64,000 nt of DNA, from assembly GCA_017433405.1 (NCBI GenBank), contig JAFRHH010000033.1:1-64000 (forward strand), read 5' to 3'. This document shows positions 50,012 through 58,886 of this stretch, one piece after another. Made by a program: the position numbers and the translations under genes. This DNA comes from Clostridia bacterium (lineage in GTDB: Bacteria > Bacillota > Clostridia > Christensenellales > Aristaeellaceae). The notes beneath the pieces are model-generated. The model had not been told where the DNA came from. It did not search any database and was given only the letters and a program-made list of their open reading frames with translations. Numbering within the stretch: the stretch's first letter is position 1; the number at the start of each line of letters is the position of its first letter.

Positions 50012-51022
50012 ATGATGAAGAGACCGCCTGCCGTTAAGCTGACCGTTTGGATAATCCTCGTCATGTTGCTCTGCCCCGCCCTCGCGTCCGCGGAAAGCGC
50101 GACTGCAAAGGCCAGCCGGACCACGCAGATCACCGCGCACTTTGCCACCGTCGAGGAAGGCCGGCAGCGGATGCGCAGCCGGACGCTGTTCCATGACCAG
50201 ATCTCCGGGAGCATGCTGCCGTTCTTCCTCCAGGCCAGGGACGGAACGCTGGAGGACTATATCGCGCACTCCGAGGACCAGGTCATGGCGTTTACCCCCG
50301 AGGAGGAGCAGCGGGTGCTCGACACGCTGGACTGGCTGCGGGAAACGCTGGAGGCGCATGGCCTGAGTCTGCCCGATCCGGGAGAGATCACCTTCGTCAA
50401 GTCCACGGGGAAGGAAGCCTCCGGCGCCGCCGGCTATACCAGCGAAGGCACCGTATTCCTGGCGTGGTTTACCTTTTCCCCGAAGTACTATACGGACGAG
50501 CTGTTCCGGGAAACCGTTGTCCATGAGCTGTTCCACTGCCTGTCCAGGCTGTTTCCCGAATTCCGCAGGGAGATGTATTCCCTGATTCACTTCACCCTGC
50601 TGGACGACGACATCGACGTGCCGGAAGCCATCCGGGAGCAGATCATCGCCAACCCGGACGTGGAGCACCACAACAGCTGCGCAACCTTTACCATCGGCGG
50701 GGAGAAGAAGGACTGCTATCTTGTATTCCTGACGGACAGCGTCTTTGAAAAAGCCGGAGACAACTTCTTCTCCGGCATGTATACAGGCATCGTACCGCTG
50801 GACGGCTCCAGGATCTACCGGGTGAATGAGGTAGAAGACTTCTGGGAGGTCGTCGGCAGAAACACGGATTACGTCGAGGATCCCGAAGAGGCGATGGCTT
50901 CCAATTTTTCCTTCGCCATCCTCCATCTGGACGACGGATATGCCGGTTTCAAAAGCCCCGAAATCCTTGAAGGAATTATTGAATTTTTGAAGACGGAAGC
51001 CGAAGGGACCAACGCGGCCTGA
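50012..51022 (+). CDS. Exported HExxH metallopeptidase-like protein
   Basis: A 336-residue exported protein with a signal peptide (LTVWIILVMLLCPALASAE). HELFH at about 171-175 in ETVVHELFHCLSR is a zinc-binding gluzincin-like motif; a possible third ligand Glu lies 50-60 residues on (DVEHHNS or nearby). I recognise no exact family. It may process surface proteins or peptides. It is divergent from the ABC operon with a spacer containing both promoters. Confidence 0.7.
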   Translation: MMKRPPAVKLTVWIILVMLLCPALASAESATAKASRTTQITAHFATVEEGRQRMRSRTLFHDQISGSMLPFFLQARDGTLEDYIAHSEDQVMAFTPEEEQRVLDTLDWLRETLEAHGLSLPDPGEITFVKSTGKEASGAAGYTSEGTVFLAWFTFSPKYYTDELFRETVVHELFHCLSRLFPEFRREMYSLIHFTLLDDDIDVPEAIREQIIANPDVEHHNSCATFTIGGEKKDCYLVFLTDSVFEKAGDNFFSGMYTGIVPLDGSRIYRVNEVEDFWEVVGRNTDYVEDPEEAMASNFSFAILHLDDGYAGFKSPEILEGIIEFLKTEAEGTNAA

Positions 51023-51027
51023 TCAGC

Positions 51028-52341
51028 TTACTGTTTCCGGATCAGGCCTTCCCGCCAGCAGGTCAGCGGAAGGGTGAATTTACGCATGGGGGTACGCGAT
51101 GCGGACAGTCCATGGTCCCGCATGACCTGTTCGAAGGCATCGGCCAGCGGGGTCACGTCGTTGCAGGCCAGCATCGCGAGGCGGAACTGTCCGTCATGAT
51201 CGATGATGTTCACATGCAGGGTTCTGCCGGCGGCCGGCTTGCACAGGAAGCGTACATCGGTGATCTGGCCGGAATAGGCGGTTTTGTGCATGGCGCCGAT
51301 GTAGTCAATATAGAAGGTATCGTGGCTGATCGTATAGAACGTGGCCGGTTTCTTCAGTTCCTCCTCATAATCGGTGGCCTCCTCCATGCGCCTGAGATGC
51401 ATTTCCCCGAGCATATTATAGATGGAACGGAAGATATCCGGATTCATCTGCTGTTTCAGCACGGCGCGCAGCTGCGCGGCGCGCTGGGCGAAAGGAAGCG
51501 CGTCCATGGGCGTCCCGCTTACGGGAAGGATGATTCGGCTGGAGCAGTTTTTAAAGGTTTCCTCGCATCCCAGCGCCCGCCGGATGGAAATCGGCAGGTT
51601 GGCGGCAATCTGTCCCTCCGCGTCGGGATGCACGCGCAGGATCGCCTCTCCGACCAGCATGGAAAACATGACGGAGGGAGAAGTGCCGTTTTCCTTCACA
51701 AAGCGCATGAATTCCTCTGACGGCAGGCGGAACCCGTATTCCAGCGTTTCTCCGGAAGGATTGGGGACAATCTCCGGCAGATGATAGAATTCGGGCTGAT
51801 TCTTCCTGTCCGGCATCGCAAAGTCCGGGGAAACCGAATACTGCGAGGCATACGGGTCAACCGTTTCCGCTTCCGTCTCCCGGGTGGCGTCGGTGCGGAT
51901 GCCATTTCCTTCGTATTCCGTTCCGTCCTTCATGCAGTAATAGTGATACAGGACGGATTCCAGGAACATATTGATCCCCTGGCCGTCACAGAAGCCGTGG
52001 AACATGCTGAACCAGGTCTGGTTGCCGTCCCAGGTCACATCCAGCAGATGATAATTGGTTTCGCTGCCGCCCACGGAACGGAGCCCCCTGTGATGGGCCA
52101 CCTTCATGGGCAGCGGGTTCTTCGCGTAATAAACCGCGCCGTGGTCTACTGTCAGCGAATCGGCCAGGTAGGGCATCCGCTTCAGCGTCCGATCCAGGGC
52201 TTTCTGCAGCAGGCCGCCGTCGATTTCCTCCCGGTGCGCAACCTCCACGGCATATACGGGGATATCAACGGGCAGATAGACATAGGGACTGGACGAAAGG
52301 GCAAATTCCTTCTTCTCGAACGTCGGGCGAATGGTGCTCAT
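51028..52341 (-). CDS. Condensation-domain/acyltransferase-like protein
   Basis: A 437-residue protein with the chloramphenicol-acetyltransferase/condensation fold. The motif HGFCDG (about 115-120) in FSMFHGFCDGQGI corresponds to HHxxxDG of NRPS condensation and alcohol acyltransferase enzymes, with only the second His kept. It should transfer an activated acyl group to an amine or alcohol. The gene is 90 bp downstream of the adenylate-forming enzyme, which is the likely acyl supplier; no carrier protein gene is next to them. Confidence 0.8.
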   Translation of the reverse strand: MSTIRPTFEKKEFALSSSPYVYLPVDIPVYAVEVAHREEIDGGLLQKALDRTLKRMPYLADSLTVDHGAVYYAKNPLPMKVAHHRGLRSVGGSETNYHLLDVTWDGNQTWFSMFHGFCDGQGINMFLESVLYHYYCMKDGTEYEGNGIRTDATRETEAETVDPYASQYSVSPDFAMPDRKNQPEFYHLPEIVPNPSGETLEYGFRLPSEEFMRFVKENGTSPSVMFSMLVGEAILRVHPDAEGQIAANLPISIRRALGCEETFKNCSSRIILPVSGTPMDALPFAQRAAQLRAVLKQQMNPDIFRSIYNMLGEMHLRRMEEATDYEEELKKPATFYTISHDTFYIDYIGAMHKTAYSGQITDVRFLCKPAAGRTLHVNIIDHDGQFRLAMLACNDVTPLADAFEQVMRDHGLSASRTPMRKFTLPLTCWREGLIRKQ

Positions 52342-52430
52342 TTTTCATCTCTCCTGTTTTATTTTTTTATATGTTTTTATTGCTGCTCCGGAAGCAGTTC
52401 GATCACGGAATGGATGTGGAAATATCTGTG

Positions 52431-54422
52431 TTATGATTCACTCTTCTCCCTGCTTCGGAGCAGAAACTCCCGGATGCTGAATTCTTTTTCATACAGGAAA
52501 TCCATGCAGTAAACCGGCTTGCCGTCCGGATAATCGGTATGGAAATCATTGACCGCCTTCAGGATGATCCGGGCGCTCATGGAGGTATCCCGCCGTTTGT
52601 CAATAAAATACTCCGTGCCGTTATCGCTGAAGGAAACCCTCAGCCATTCGGGCATCAGGGTAATTTTCACCCGGATATCCCCGGCGGCGGAATACGCGTC
52701 GGTAATGCGCTCGGTCAGCATTTCCTCCACGGCCAGGCGGATCTGCATCATCCTGCGCCTGCTGAAACCCGTGCCGGAAGCCAGCTCGCTGACCAGGCTG
52801 GTCACCGGCACGATGGCGTAGCCGCTGTTCCGGACCACCAGGTCGAACACCGTCACGCCGCCCGCCAGTTCCTCATCCACCGCCAGGCGTTTGAGGCGGT
52901 TCAGCATGTCGGCCCGAAGAGCCCGCTGGTCCAGCTTGCCGTTCACATTCAGCGGAAAGCTGTCGTACAGAAAAATGTGAGAAGGCACCTTGTACCTGGC
53001 GATCAGCGTGCGCAGGGCGTTTTTCATCTCTTCCTGGTCAAAGGCTGCGCCGCTGTCCGTCAGGGTGACACAGGCTTCCACGCTTTCCCCGTAAATGGGA
53101 TGCGGCGCGCCCATGACCTTGGCTTCCCGGATGTTGTCCAGCCGGTTCAGGGCGTTTTCAATTTCGGAGGGGGATATGTTCTCTCCGCCCCGGATGATCA
53201 CATCCTTGATCCGCCCGGACAGGTGGAGAAAGCCTTCCTCATCAAAGTACCCCAGATCCCCGGTGTGCAGCCAGCCGTCGTCGTCGATGGCCTGCTTTTC
53301 CCGGGGCAGCCTGTCGTACCCGTTCATCAGGTTCGCTCCCCGGGCAACCACTTCCCCGATCTCCCCGCAGGGCAGGAATCCGCCTTTTCCGTCGGAGATC
53401 CGGATATCCAGCCCCCCGATGGACCGGCCCACCGTCTGCGCCCGCTTTTCCACCAGATCCGACGGCCGCACCATGGTCAGGGGCGCGGCCTCGCTCTGGC
53501 CGTACATGTTGATGAAGGTGGCGTTGGCATACTGAAGCTCCAGTCGCATCATCTGCACCGGGGTGGACATTCCGCCGGCGATCATGCACAGATGCAGGTT
53601 CGGCACCGCGCTTTCTTCAAAGCCCTCCGCCTCGGCCAGCGCCATATACACCGCGCCCACCGCCGCCATATCGGAAACCCGATAGGCGTCAATTTCCCGG
53701 ACCAGGGTATCCGGCTTATAATTAGCCGGCAGACAGACCGTGGCGCCGCGGCAGAGATAGGCATAGCTCATCAGCAGGCCCAGAATATGGAACAGCGGCA
53801 CAGCTACGCAGATGCTGCGGCCGGCATGCCCGGAGATGTTTTCGATAAACGCGTCCGCGTCGAAGGTCAGGGCCTTCTGGGAAACCTGCACCGCCTTGGG
53901 CATGGAGGTGGTTCCGGAGGTGAAAATGATGAACGCGGTATCTTCCGTTTCGGATTCCCCGCGCGTGTCGGGGAGCTCCCCCGCGTCCGGAAACAGGTGC
54001 CTCAGATCCGCCGCGGAGCGGATGTCCAGGCACCGCTCCTCCGGAATCGAGGCCAGGGAGGCCAGGCTGCGCATGGCGTCCGGATTTTTCTTCGTCTCCC
54101 CGTTATCCCCGCAGAGCAGGAATTCCGTTCCCGTCATGGACAGCAGCCCGGCGGCCTCTCCGCTGCTCATGCTGTAATTGACGAGCACGGCCGTGCCGCC
54201 CGCCCGGACAATGGCAAAAAAGGCGATCAGCCAGTTGGCGGAATTGTATCCCCACAGGGCCACCCGGCTCCCCTTTGCCACGCCCATTTCCGTCAGCTTC
54301 CGGGCCAGCCCCCGGATGCCCCTGTGCATGTCCTCATACGTGCAGTTATCGCCGTTGCCGACAATGGCCAGTCGGCTCGGATATTCACGGCAGAGCCGTG
54401 CGGAAAACAGGCTGTCGTTCAT
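52431..54422 (-). CDS. Adenylate-forming enzyme fused to an RsbW-like GHKL domain
   Basis: A 663-residue fusion. Residues about 1-495 are an ANL-superfamily acyl-activating enzyme: P-loop IIFTSGTTSMPKA, NMYGQSEAAPL, DGWLHTGDLG, GRIKDVIIRGGENISPSE and catalytic Lys in NVNGKLDQRA. Residues about 515-650 resemble an anti-sigma factor/RsbW ATPase (MMQIRLAVEEMLTERI near 561, FSDNGTEYF near 600). In RsbW/SpoIIAB the helix holds E..(x3)..N, binding Mg-ATP; here that Asn position is Glu and the second Gly box is absent, so ATP binding may be lost. The ATG at 54422 has GGAGGGGGGGC upstream. Product and substrate are unknown. Confidence 0.85.
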   Translation of the reverse strand: MNDSLFSARLCREYPSRLAIVGNGDNCTYEDMHRGIRGLARKLTEMGVAKGSRVALWGYNSANWLIAFFAIVRAGGTAVLVNYSMSSGEAAGLLSMTGTEFLLCGDNGETKKNPDAMRSLASLASIPEERCLDIRSAADLRHLFPDAGELPDTRGESETEDTAFIIFTSGTTSMPKAVQVSQKALTFDADAFIENISGHAGRSICVAVPLFHILGLLMSYAYLCRGATVCLPANYKPDTLVREIDAYRVSDMAAVGAVYMALAEAEGFEESAVPNLHLCMIAGGMSTPVQMMRLELQYANATFINMYGQSEAAPLTMVRPSDLVEKRAQTVGRSIGGLDIRISDGKGGFLPCGEIGEVVARGANLMNGYDRLPREKQAIDDDGWLHTGDLGYFDEEGFLHLSGRIKDVIIRGGENISPSEIENALNRLDNIREAKVMGAPHPIYGESVEACVTLTDSGAAFDQEEMKNALRTLIARYKVPSHIFLYDSFPLNVNGKLDQRALRADMLNRLKRLAVDEELAGGVTVFDLVVRNSGYAIVPVTSLVSELASGTGFSRRRMMQIRLAVEEMLTERITDAYSAAGDIRVKITLMPEWLRVSFSDNGTEYFIDKRRDTSMSARIILKAVNDFHTDYPDGKPVYCMDFLYEKEFSIREFLLRSREKSES

Positions 54423-54497
54423 CGAATGCCCCCCCTCCAGCATCGTATTATATCACAAAGAGAAGATTGTGATCTTACCGCTTCCGGATCAGGTTCT

Positions 54498-55067
54498 TCA
54501 GAACTGAAAGATGATCCCGACCGCCGCGGAGATCGCGATGAAGATGATCGGGTTCCATTTCAGCTTCCGGATTCCGAAAAAGATGAGCACCCCCAGGATC
54601 AGCGCCTTCCATTCGAAGAAGGCGCCCAGGTTCAGCCCGCCGGAGAGAGTCTCCAGGTGAATCATGGTGATTTTGAACACGTTCAGCCCTGCCGCGGAGA
54701 TCATCGCCAACGACGCGGGCCGGAGGCCGTAAAAGGCCCCCTCCACCAGGCGGCTTTCCCTGAAGCGCTTCAGAAAGCGGGCGATGATCAGAATGATAAT
54801 CACGCAGGGGGCCGCCAGCGCCAGGCTGGCCAGGATCCCGCCCGGCACGCCGGCGACATGAAAGCCGGCGTAGGTGGACATGTTGATGCCGATCGCCCCG
54901 GGGGTGGATTCCGAAATCGCGATCATATCCGCGATGTCCGCGTGAGAAAACCAGTCGGGATGGCGGCTGCTCATCTCATAGAGAAACGGCAGGGTCGCCA
55001 GCCCGCCGCCCACGGAAAACAGACCGGTTTTGAAAAATTCCGCCATCAGCTGAAGAATCGTCGTCAT
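54498..55067 (-). CDS. Chromate transporter family, subunit
   Basis: A 189-residue half-length CHR protein with about five membrane segments and the motif FSVGGGLATLPFLYEM. Gram-positive bacteria often encode ChrA as two short proteins, which act together. Family members export chromate or other oxyanions; physiological substrates in anaerobes are unclear. The ATG overlaps the stop of the preceding subunit (ATGA). Confidence 0.9.
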   Translation of the reverse strand: MTTILQLMAEFFKTGLFSVGGGLATLPFLYEMSSRHPDWFSHADIADMIAISESTPGAIGINMSTYAGFHVAGVPGGILASLALAAPCVIIILIIARFLKRFRESRLVEGAFYGLRPASLAMISAAGLNVFKITMIHLETLSGGLNLGAFFEWKALILGVLIFFGIRKLKWNPIIFIAISAAVGIIFQF

Positions 55068-55639
55068 TTGCCGGCCTCCTTCCCTTTTTTCCGGTTCTTC
55101 ACCCCGGCCGCGAGAATGCCCCCCGCCCCGGCCAGGATCACCAGCACGGCCGCCGGAACCTTCACGGGCAGCACCCCGGCGAAGGCCTGCAGCGCAAAGA
55201 CCGCCAGATAGAGGCCGAGGGTGAAGGGATCCACCACGGACTTCTTCCAGAGCCGGAGCACCGCCTGCAGGATCAGGACGCAGACGCAGACCCGGATCCC
55301 GGCAAAGGCATGCTGCACCGCCGGGATATGCGCGAAATTCCGAAGGAAGGCGGCGATCACCAGAATGATCGCCACCGGCCCCGTCAGGAAGCCAGTCGTC
55401 GCGGCCAGAGCGCCCTTCACCCCCGCCCACTTTTCCCCGATAAAGGTGGAAACGTTCAGCGCGATGATCCCGGGGGTGCACTGCCCGATCGCGAAATAAT
55501 CCTGGAGCTCCTCCAGGGTCGTCCAGCCGCGCTTGTCCGCCAGCTCCCGCTCCAGAATCGGCAGCATGGCATAGCCGCCGCCGAAGGTAACGCAGCCGAT
55601 CCTGACAAAGGTTGTATACAGATCCCAAAGCTCTTTCAT
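55064..55639 (-). CDS. Chromate transporter family, subunit
   Basis: A 191-residue CHR half protein, the partner of the next gene, with TFGGGYAMLPILERE and CTPGIIALNVSTFIG. The start at 55639 has GGGGAG; translated upstream codons belong to the family A repeat and CNNM tail region. It lies 28 bases after the CNNM stop. Confidence 0.9.
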   Translation of the reverse strand: MKELWDLYTTFVRIGCVTFGGGYAMLPILERELADKRGWTTLEELQDYFAIGQCTPGIIALNVSTFIGEKWAGVKGALAATTGFLTGPVAIILVIAAFLRNFAHIPAVQHAFAGIRVCVCVLILQAVLRLWKKSVVDPFTLGLYLAVFALQAFAGVLPVKVPAAVLVILAGAGGILAAGVKNRKKGKEAGK

Positions 55640-55667
55640 GATATGCTCCCCGCTTCTCCGCGCAAGC

Positions 55668-57110
55668 CTATTCGGCGCCCGCCGCTTCCGCCCGGTCTTC
55701 CTTCTGTCCGGATGACGATTTTGTAACCGCTTCGCTTGTGCGTTCGCGGACAAAATCTGTCTCCTCTGCAGCCGTCAGTTCACGTTGGCCATTCTGTCCG
55801 GAGGACGATTCCGCTGCCGCTTCGCCGGCGATTTCGCGGACCGAATCCGTCACCGGCTTCTCGGCCTCCTCCGGCTTTTCCGGCTCATCCGTCACCTGGA
55901 CCCGGGTCACCCGGAAGCCGTCCATTTCCGTCACGGTGAAGCGTTTTCCTTTCAGGGCAAAGGAATCCCCGGTTTCCGGCACCTTCTCCAGCATTTCCGC
56001 CGCCCAGCCGCCGACGGTATCCGCGTCGTAGGTGTTCGGAATTTCGTATTTCTCCAGCAGCTCCTGCAGCTGCATGCTGGCGTCCACCACGAGGCTGCCG
56101 TCCTCCTTTTCGACGACCTCCTCGTTGACCTCGTCATGCTCGTCGTAGATCTCGCCCACCAGCTCCTCCAGCACGTCCTCCAGCGTCACGATGCCTTCCG
56201 TTCCGCCGTACTCGTCCAGCAGGACGATCATATGGGTCTTCAGCTTCTGGAACTTACGCAGCAGGCTCCCCACGGAGAGGCTGGCCGGGGCGAAATAGGG
56301 CTCCTTCATGATCCTGCGGATATCGGTGCAGCCCTCGTGGGTCATCTTGTAGAAATCCTTTTCGTGCAGAATCCCCACGATATGATCCAGGTCCTCGTGA
56401 TAGACGGGAATCCGGGAATACCAGGTCTTCCGGAACAGCTCCGCCGCCTCCTCGACGGTGGCGGTATCCTCCAGCGCCGTCACGTCGACCCGGGGCGTCA
56501 TGATATCCGAGGCGTTCTGCTCGTGGAAGCCGATGGCGGAGCGGATCAGCTCGCCTTCCTCCTCCTCGATATCTCCCTCCGTCTGCGCCTCGTTGACGAT
56601 CGTCATCAGCTCGTCCTCGATCATGTTCTCCTCGGGCTCCGGCTTGACCAGCCTGCTCAGCAGCTTCCGCCAGAGGCTGAAGAGATAGTCCAGGGGCTTG
56701 AGCAGCACCATCAGCACCCGGATCACCGGAGCGACGGACATCGCGTACTTCTCCGGCTGCTGCTTGGCCAGGGTCTTCGGACCCACCTCGCCGAAAAACA
56801 AAACCAGCACGGTCATCACCGCCGAAGCCACCGTCGCGCCCAGATCCTCCCTTCCGGGAAAAATCCGGGTCGTAAACAGCACCGTAGCGATCGCCGTGCC
56901 GGCAATATTCACGACATTATTTCCGATCAGCACCGTCGTCAGAAGGGAATCAAACTGCTCCAGCAGCTCCAGCGCCAGCTGGGCGGAAGGCTTCCTGGAT
57001 CCCTCGATGGTTTTCAGTTTGACCCGGCTGCAGGCGGAATAGGCGGTTTCCGTAGCGGAGAAAAAGGCGGACAGCGCGATACACAGGATCAGCGCAAGCC
57101 ATAAACCCAT
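55668..57110 (-). CDS. CNNM/CorC-family membrane protein with repeat-derived tail
   Basis: A 480-residue protein: DUF21 membrane domain (about 1-185, GLWLALILCIALSAFFSATETAYS), two CBS domains (about 200-330) and a CorC/HlyC domain (about 340-420). The family transports or regulates Mg2+ and other divalent cations. After about residue 420 the sequence is two family A repeats read in frame: VTDSVREIAGEAAAESS.. then ETDFVRERTSEAVTKSSSG, ending EAAGAE. The start is ATG 57110 with AAAGGA ahead. Confidence 0.92.
   Translation of the reverse strand: MGLWLALILCIALSAFFSATETAYSACSRVKLKTIEGSRKPSAQLALELLEQFDSLLTTVLIGNNVVNIAGTAIATVLFTTRIFPGREDLGATVASAVMTVLVLFFGEVGPKTLAKQQPEKYAMSVAPVIRVLMVLLKPLDYLFSLWRKLLSRLVKPEPEENMIEDELMTIVNEAQTEGDIEEEEGELIRSAIGFHEQNASDIMTPRVDVTALEDTATVEEAAELFRKTWYSRIPVYHEDLDHIVGILHEKDFYKMTHEGCTDIRRIMKEPYFAPASLSVGSLLRKFQKLKTHMIVLLDEYGGTEGIVTLEDVLEELVGEIYDEHDEVNEEVVEKEDGSLVVDASMQLQELLEKYEIPNTYDADTVGGWAAEMLEKVPETGDSFALKGKRFTVTEMDGFRVTRVQVTDEPEKPEEAEKPVTDSVREIAGEAAAESSSGQNGQRELTAAEETDFVRERTSEAVTKSSSGQKEDRAEAAGAE
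55702..55853 (-). repeat. Two family A repeats inside the CNNM gene 3' end
   Basis: The first unit (55764-55853) is diverged but keeps its reading frame; the second (55702-55763) is near consensus and truncated after the first hairpin. Both are translated in the same frame as the birA tail. Confidence 0.9.
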
Positions 57111-57292
57111 GAAAACATTCAATCCTTTCAGTCGATTACACGAAAAGCGGTTCCCGCACGAGCGCAGAAACAGGGGCATTATAGCACGGCTCAGTCCGCT
57201 TTGCAACTTTTCCGCCGGGAAGCCTTCTTATATCCGGTTATTGCCATGGGCTTCCCTTTCCGTTCCCGTCCTCCCCCGCCGACAGCTTCCGC

Positions 57293-57766
57293 TCAGAGAT
57301 CCTCCATCATCGTCGGATCCTCCTCGAGGACCACCTGCTCATCCTCCTCGGTCACGGGTTCCGGCGCGGGAACGAACTCCGTCATCCAGGCCTCCTTCGG
57401 CAGCCCCGCCAGGTATCCCGGTACGTTCACGACGATCCCGTCCCAGCCGTAGGGCAGATCCAGGGTCACCGTTTCCTCCACGGGCTCGTCGCCCTTTTCC
57501 TTCGTAATCAGCAGGCGCATGCTGAAGCGCTGGCCGATCACCGGCGCGCTGGTCCGCTCCCTTTTGGCCAGCTTGCTCAGCCGCTCCTCCCCGACGTACA
57601 CCTCGACCCGCTGCAGCGCGCCGACCGTTTCGCCGCCGGTTTCGAGGGTCTTGTTGTCCACATAGACCGTATGGCCGCGGCCGATCAGGAACATCAGCCC
57701 CGCCAGCAGCAGGAGGAGCAGCGCTGCGCCGCCGCGAACCAGCCATTTCCGAGCGTTATTTTCCAT
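57293..57766 (-). CDS. DUF6672-type anchored protein in the ABC operon
   Basis: A 157-residue protein with one membrane segment (GGAALLLLLLAGLMFLIG, about 12-30) and an exported beta-rich domain of about 100 residues with an acidic tail (EEDEQVVLEEDP). It resembles DUF6672 proteins that accompany sugar-type ABC transporters. The start overlaps the permease gene end by 11 bases, so it is the operon's last gene. Its role (assembly or substrate handling) is unknown. Confidence 0.75.
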   Translation of the reverse strand: MENNARKWLVRGGAALLLLLLAGLMFLIGRGHTVYVDNKTLETGGETVGALQRVEVYVGEERLSKLAKRERTSAPVIGQRFSMRLLITKEKGDEPVEETVTLDLPYGWDGIVVNVPGYLAGLPKEAWMTEFVPAPEPVTEEDEQVVLEEDPTMMEDL

Positions 57767-58886
57767 CCGTCGCCTCTCCTTCCTGCTCCCGTGCCAGCTG
57801 CAGGCCGGCGCTGGCCCTCTGGCGGCGCTTCTTGGTTTCATACATGATCAGCGCCACGGTGATGACCCCATAGGAGACGAAGACCCGGAAATATTCCCCG
57901 ATCATGGAATCCCCGGTCAGCTTGGAGCCCGCCTGGGGCGCGACGATAAACATCAGATGGAACAGAATGACCCCCAGGACCACGTTTCCGATGGACGCCC
58001 GGTCCACGGAGGCCCCGCCCACCAGCAGCGCCGCGATGCAGAACATGCCAATCTGGGAATGGGCCGTATAGGTCGCCAGGTTGCCGATATTCTGAAGATA
58101 GAGGATCATGCCGAAGCCGGCGAGCACCGTCGAGATCACCATGGCGATGATCCGGGTGCGCTCGACGTTGATGCCCGCGTCCCGGGCCACCTGCATATCC
58201 TGGCCCACCGCCCGCATATCCTGGCCCAGCTTCGTGCGCCGGAACCAGACGATGATCAGGCACATCAGGGCGATAATAAGCAGCGTCAGCACTGGAATCT
58301 TCACGGTTCCGATCCGGATCGCCAGCAGGTTGTCGATGCACTGGCGCATGTTCAAAAGGCTGACGGTATTCCGGATGCCATAGCCCCGGGGAAGCCGGAT
58401 GCTCCCGTGGGCGATCGGGATCACCGAGCCCATCAGATACAGCACCACCAGGAGATAGATGCCGTTAATAAAGAAGGAAATGATATAGCTGGTAATCATC
58501 TCCCGGCCCTTGGCCATGTTCAGAATCTTCCCGCACAGGAGCCCCAGCCCCACGGAAAAGGGAATGGAAACGATCATCGCCAGGATCACGCCGGGAATCC
58601 CCCAGATCTGCCAGTCGGACACGAAAATCAGCGCGATCTCGCCGGCCATGGCCCCCAGGGTCATGCCGAAGTTCAGGCCCATGCCCGCCATAATGGGAAT
58701 CAGCAGGCTCAGGATCAGAAAGGCGTTCCGGCCGAGCCGGGCGATAATCTCGTTCAGCAGGTATCCGCCGGAGAAGCCGGAAACCGGAATGCAGACCGCG
58801 ACGATGACCGCGAACATCAGCGGCACGGCGTTGTTGCGGATCAGCTCCAGCCCTTTTCCGGCAGGAGAGCGAGTCGGCCTGTTCAT
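57756..58886 (-). CDS. ABC transporter permease (RbsC type), second
   Basis: A 376-residue BPD_transp_2-family permease with eight to ten segments. Diagnostic are GLNFGMTLGAMAGEIA and the VGQDMQVARDAGINVERTRI loop that contacts the ATPase. Ribose/galactose/nucleoside-type transporters use this class. It pairs with the first permease as a heterodimer. Confidence 0.92.
   Translation of the reverse strand: MNRPTRSPAGKGLELIRNNAVPLMFAVIVAVCIPVSGFSGGYLLNEIIARLGRNAFLILSLLIPIMAGMGLNFGMTLGAMAGEIALIFVSDWQIWGIPGVILAMIVSIPFSVGLGLLCGKILNMAKGREMITSYIISFFINGIYLLVVLYLMGSVIPIAHGSIRLPRGYGIRNTVSLLNMRQCIDNLLAIRIGTVKIPVLTLLIIALMCLIIVWFRRTKLGQDMRAVGQDMQVARDAGINVERTRIIAMVISTVLAGFGMILYLQNIGNLATYTAHSQIGMFCIAALLVGGASVDRASIGNVVLGVILFHLMFIVAPQAGSKLTGDSMIGEYFRVFVSYGVITVALIMYETKKRRQRASAGLQLAREQEGEATDGK

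Noticed and set aside
52539..55211. 890-codon plus-strand frame across the ANL fusion and chromate genes
   Set aside because: Antisense shadow with biased His/Gln/Arg content.
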